Shown here piece by piece: positions 5,146 through 5,809 of a stretch of 5,809 nucleotides of DNA. The DNA comes from Candidatus Cloacimonadota bacterium. GTDB lineage: Bacteria; Cloacimonadota; Cloacimonadia; Cloacimonadales; WRIO01. The position numbers were made by a program, and so were the translations under genes. Numbering within the stretch: the first letter of the stretch is position 1; each line of letters begins with the position of its first letter. The stretch is from NCBI GenBank assembly GCA_017998585.1, contig JAGOCT010000128.1, forward strand, positions 1 through 5,809, written 5' to 3'. A model generated the notes under the pieces. It saw only the letters and a program-made list of their open reading frames with translations, did not search any database and was not told the origin of the DNA.

Positions 5146-5809
5146 CTATTTTCTTAACTGACTGAACTGTTTAAGAAAACGGATGTCGTTTTCGTATAAA
5201 ACTCTTAATCCGGGTATGTTGTATTTTAATATGGTAATACGGTCTATGCCCAATCCAAAGGCAAAACCGCTATATTTTTCTGAATCAATCCCAACCATTT
5301 GTAAGACATTAGGGTCAACCATTCCGGCACCGCCCATTTCAAGCCAGCCGGAGCCTTTACAAATGGAACAACCTTTACCGCCACAGTTTACACAGGAAAT
5401 GTCAATTTCGGCTGAAGGTTCTGTAAAAGGGAAAAAGTGGGGTCTGAATCTGGATTTCATCTGACCGCCAAACATTTTTTTAACAAAGGTATTTAAGGTG
5501 TCTCTTAAATCCTGGAAAGTAACATTTTCATCCACTACCAGCGCTTCCACCTGATGGAAAGCAGGAGAGTGAGACGCATCCGGTTTATCATTACGATAAC
5601 AGCGTCCTGGAGAGATAATTCTGATAGGTGGCTGATAATTTTCCATGGTTCTGATTTGAACTGTAGAAGTTTGAGTACGGAGCAGTACATCATCCTGAAT
5701 ATAAAAAGTATCCGCTAAATTTCTGGAAGGGTGATCTTTAGGTGTATTTAACGCATCAAAGTTATGATATTCATCTTCAATGTCATAACCTTCAGCAATA
5801 TCAAAACCC
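5146..5809 (-). CDS. pheS: Phenylalanyl-tRNA synthetase alpha subunit, C-terminal 220 residues; runs off the right edge
   Basis: The frame is open from the right edge to TAG at 5148-5146 and includes residues before the internal Met at 5646, so the true start lies outside the window. PheS carries the class II catalytic core that activates phenylalanine with ATP. In fragment numbering the visible motifs are [11 protein letters not shown] (1-11), [15 protein letters not shown] (16-30) and DTFYI, then [12 protein letters not shown] (42-53) and [16 protein letters not shown] (122-137, class II motif 2 region). [14 protein letters not shown] (181-194) is motif 3. A C-X2-C-X4-C-X2-C knuckle (C139, C142, C147, C150) sits in the segment before [10 protein letters not shown]. 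Many bacterial PheS proteins have this putative zinc site, while the E. coli type lacks it. The missing part is the N-terminal tRNA-binding coiled coil and the beginning of the core. pheT follows on the same strand after 111 nt, as in the standard pheST operon. Confidence 0.97.
   Translation of the reverse strand, partial: GFDIAEGYDIEDEYHNFDALNTPKDHPSRNLADTFYIQDDVLLRTQTSTVQIRTMENYQPPIRIISPGRCYRNDKPDASHSPAFHQVEALVVDENVTFQDLRDTLNTFVKKMFGGQMKSRFRPHFFPFTEPSAEIDISCVNCGGKGCSICKGSGWLEMGGAGMVDPNVLQMVGIDSEKYSGFAFGLGIDRITILKYNIPGLRVLYENDIRFLKQFSQLRK

Noticed and set aside
5183..5464. Plus-strand 93-codon frame opposite pheS
   Set aside because: It is a mirror of the conserved PheS motif 2 to motif 3 region, with no recognisable protein features.

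Overview
The window is a compact, AT-rich bacterial housekeeping block. Every gene I can support is on the minus strand. Read in the direction of transcription (right to left) the order is pheS (3' part only), pheT, a small coiled-coil gene, zapA, a structured RNA that I read as 6S RNA, rny (RNase Y) and ymdB (5' part only). Protein genes are separated by 1 to 15 nt, except at two places: the 111-nt pheS-pheT gap and the 202-nt zapA-rny gap. Both gaps hold structured sequence.

Organism: RNase Y directly followed by a YmdB-type phosphodiesterase is the classic Firmicutes arrangement, but it also occurs in other phyla. PheS carries a four-cysteine knuckle and a GMVDPNVL variant motif. The coiled-coil/zapA/6S order resembles a neighbourhood known from Proteobacteria, but RNase Y argues against that group. 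I infer a low-GC bacterium with a ZapA/FtsZ division system, either a Firmicutes relative or an FCB-type or candidate-phylum lineage. The window alone does not settle it.

Region by region: 5146-5809 encodes the catalytic core of the phenylalanyl-tRNA synthetase alpha subunit. 5035-5145 holds a 54-nt inverted pair of related 23-nt palindromic units, a REPIN-like element, followed by a small hairpin near the pheT ribosome binding site. 2650-5034 is a full-length beta subunit. 2283-2645 is an unassigned 120-residue coiled-coil protein, and 2010-2267 is ZapA. 1834-2002 can be folded into a long 6S-like rod, with a candidate -10 box overlapping the zapA stop codon. 242-1807 is complete RNase Y, and 1-240 is the N-terminal 80 residues of YmdB, containing a perfect 31-nt palindrome.

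Together the block joins tRNA charging (PheST), Z-ring assembly (ZapA and possibly its coiled-coil neighbour), RNA polymerase control (6S RNA), mRNA decay (RNase Y) and a cyclic-nucleotide phosphodiesterase (YmdB). The parts most worth a second look are the 6S candidate and its dependence on the zapA end, the REPIN-like element, and the small coiled-coil gene. No CRISPR array, tRNA, rRNA, phage gene or insertion sequence is visible.
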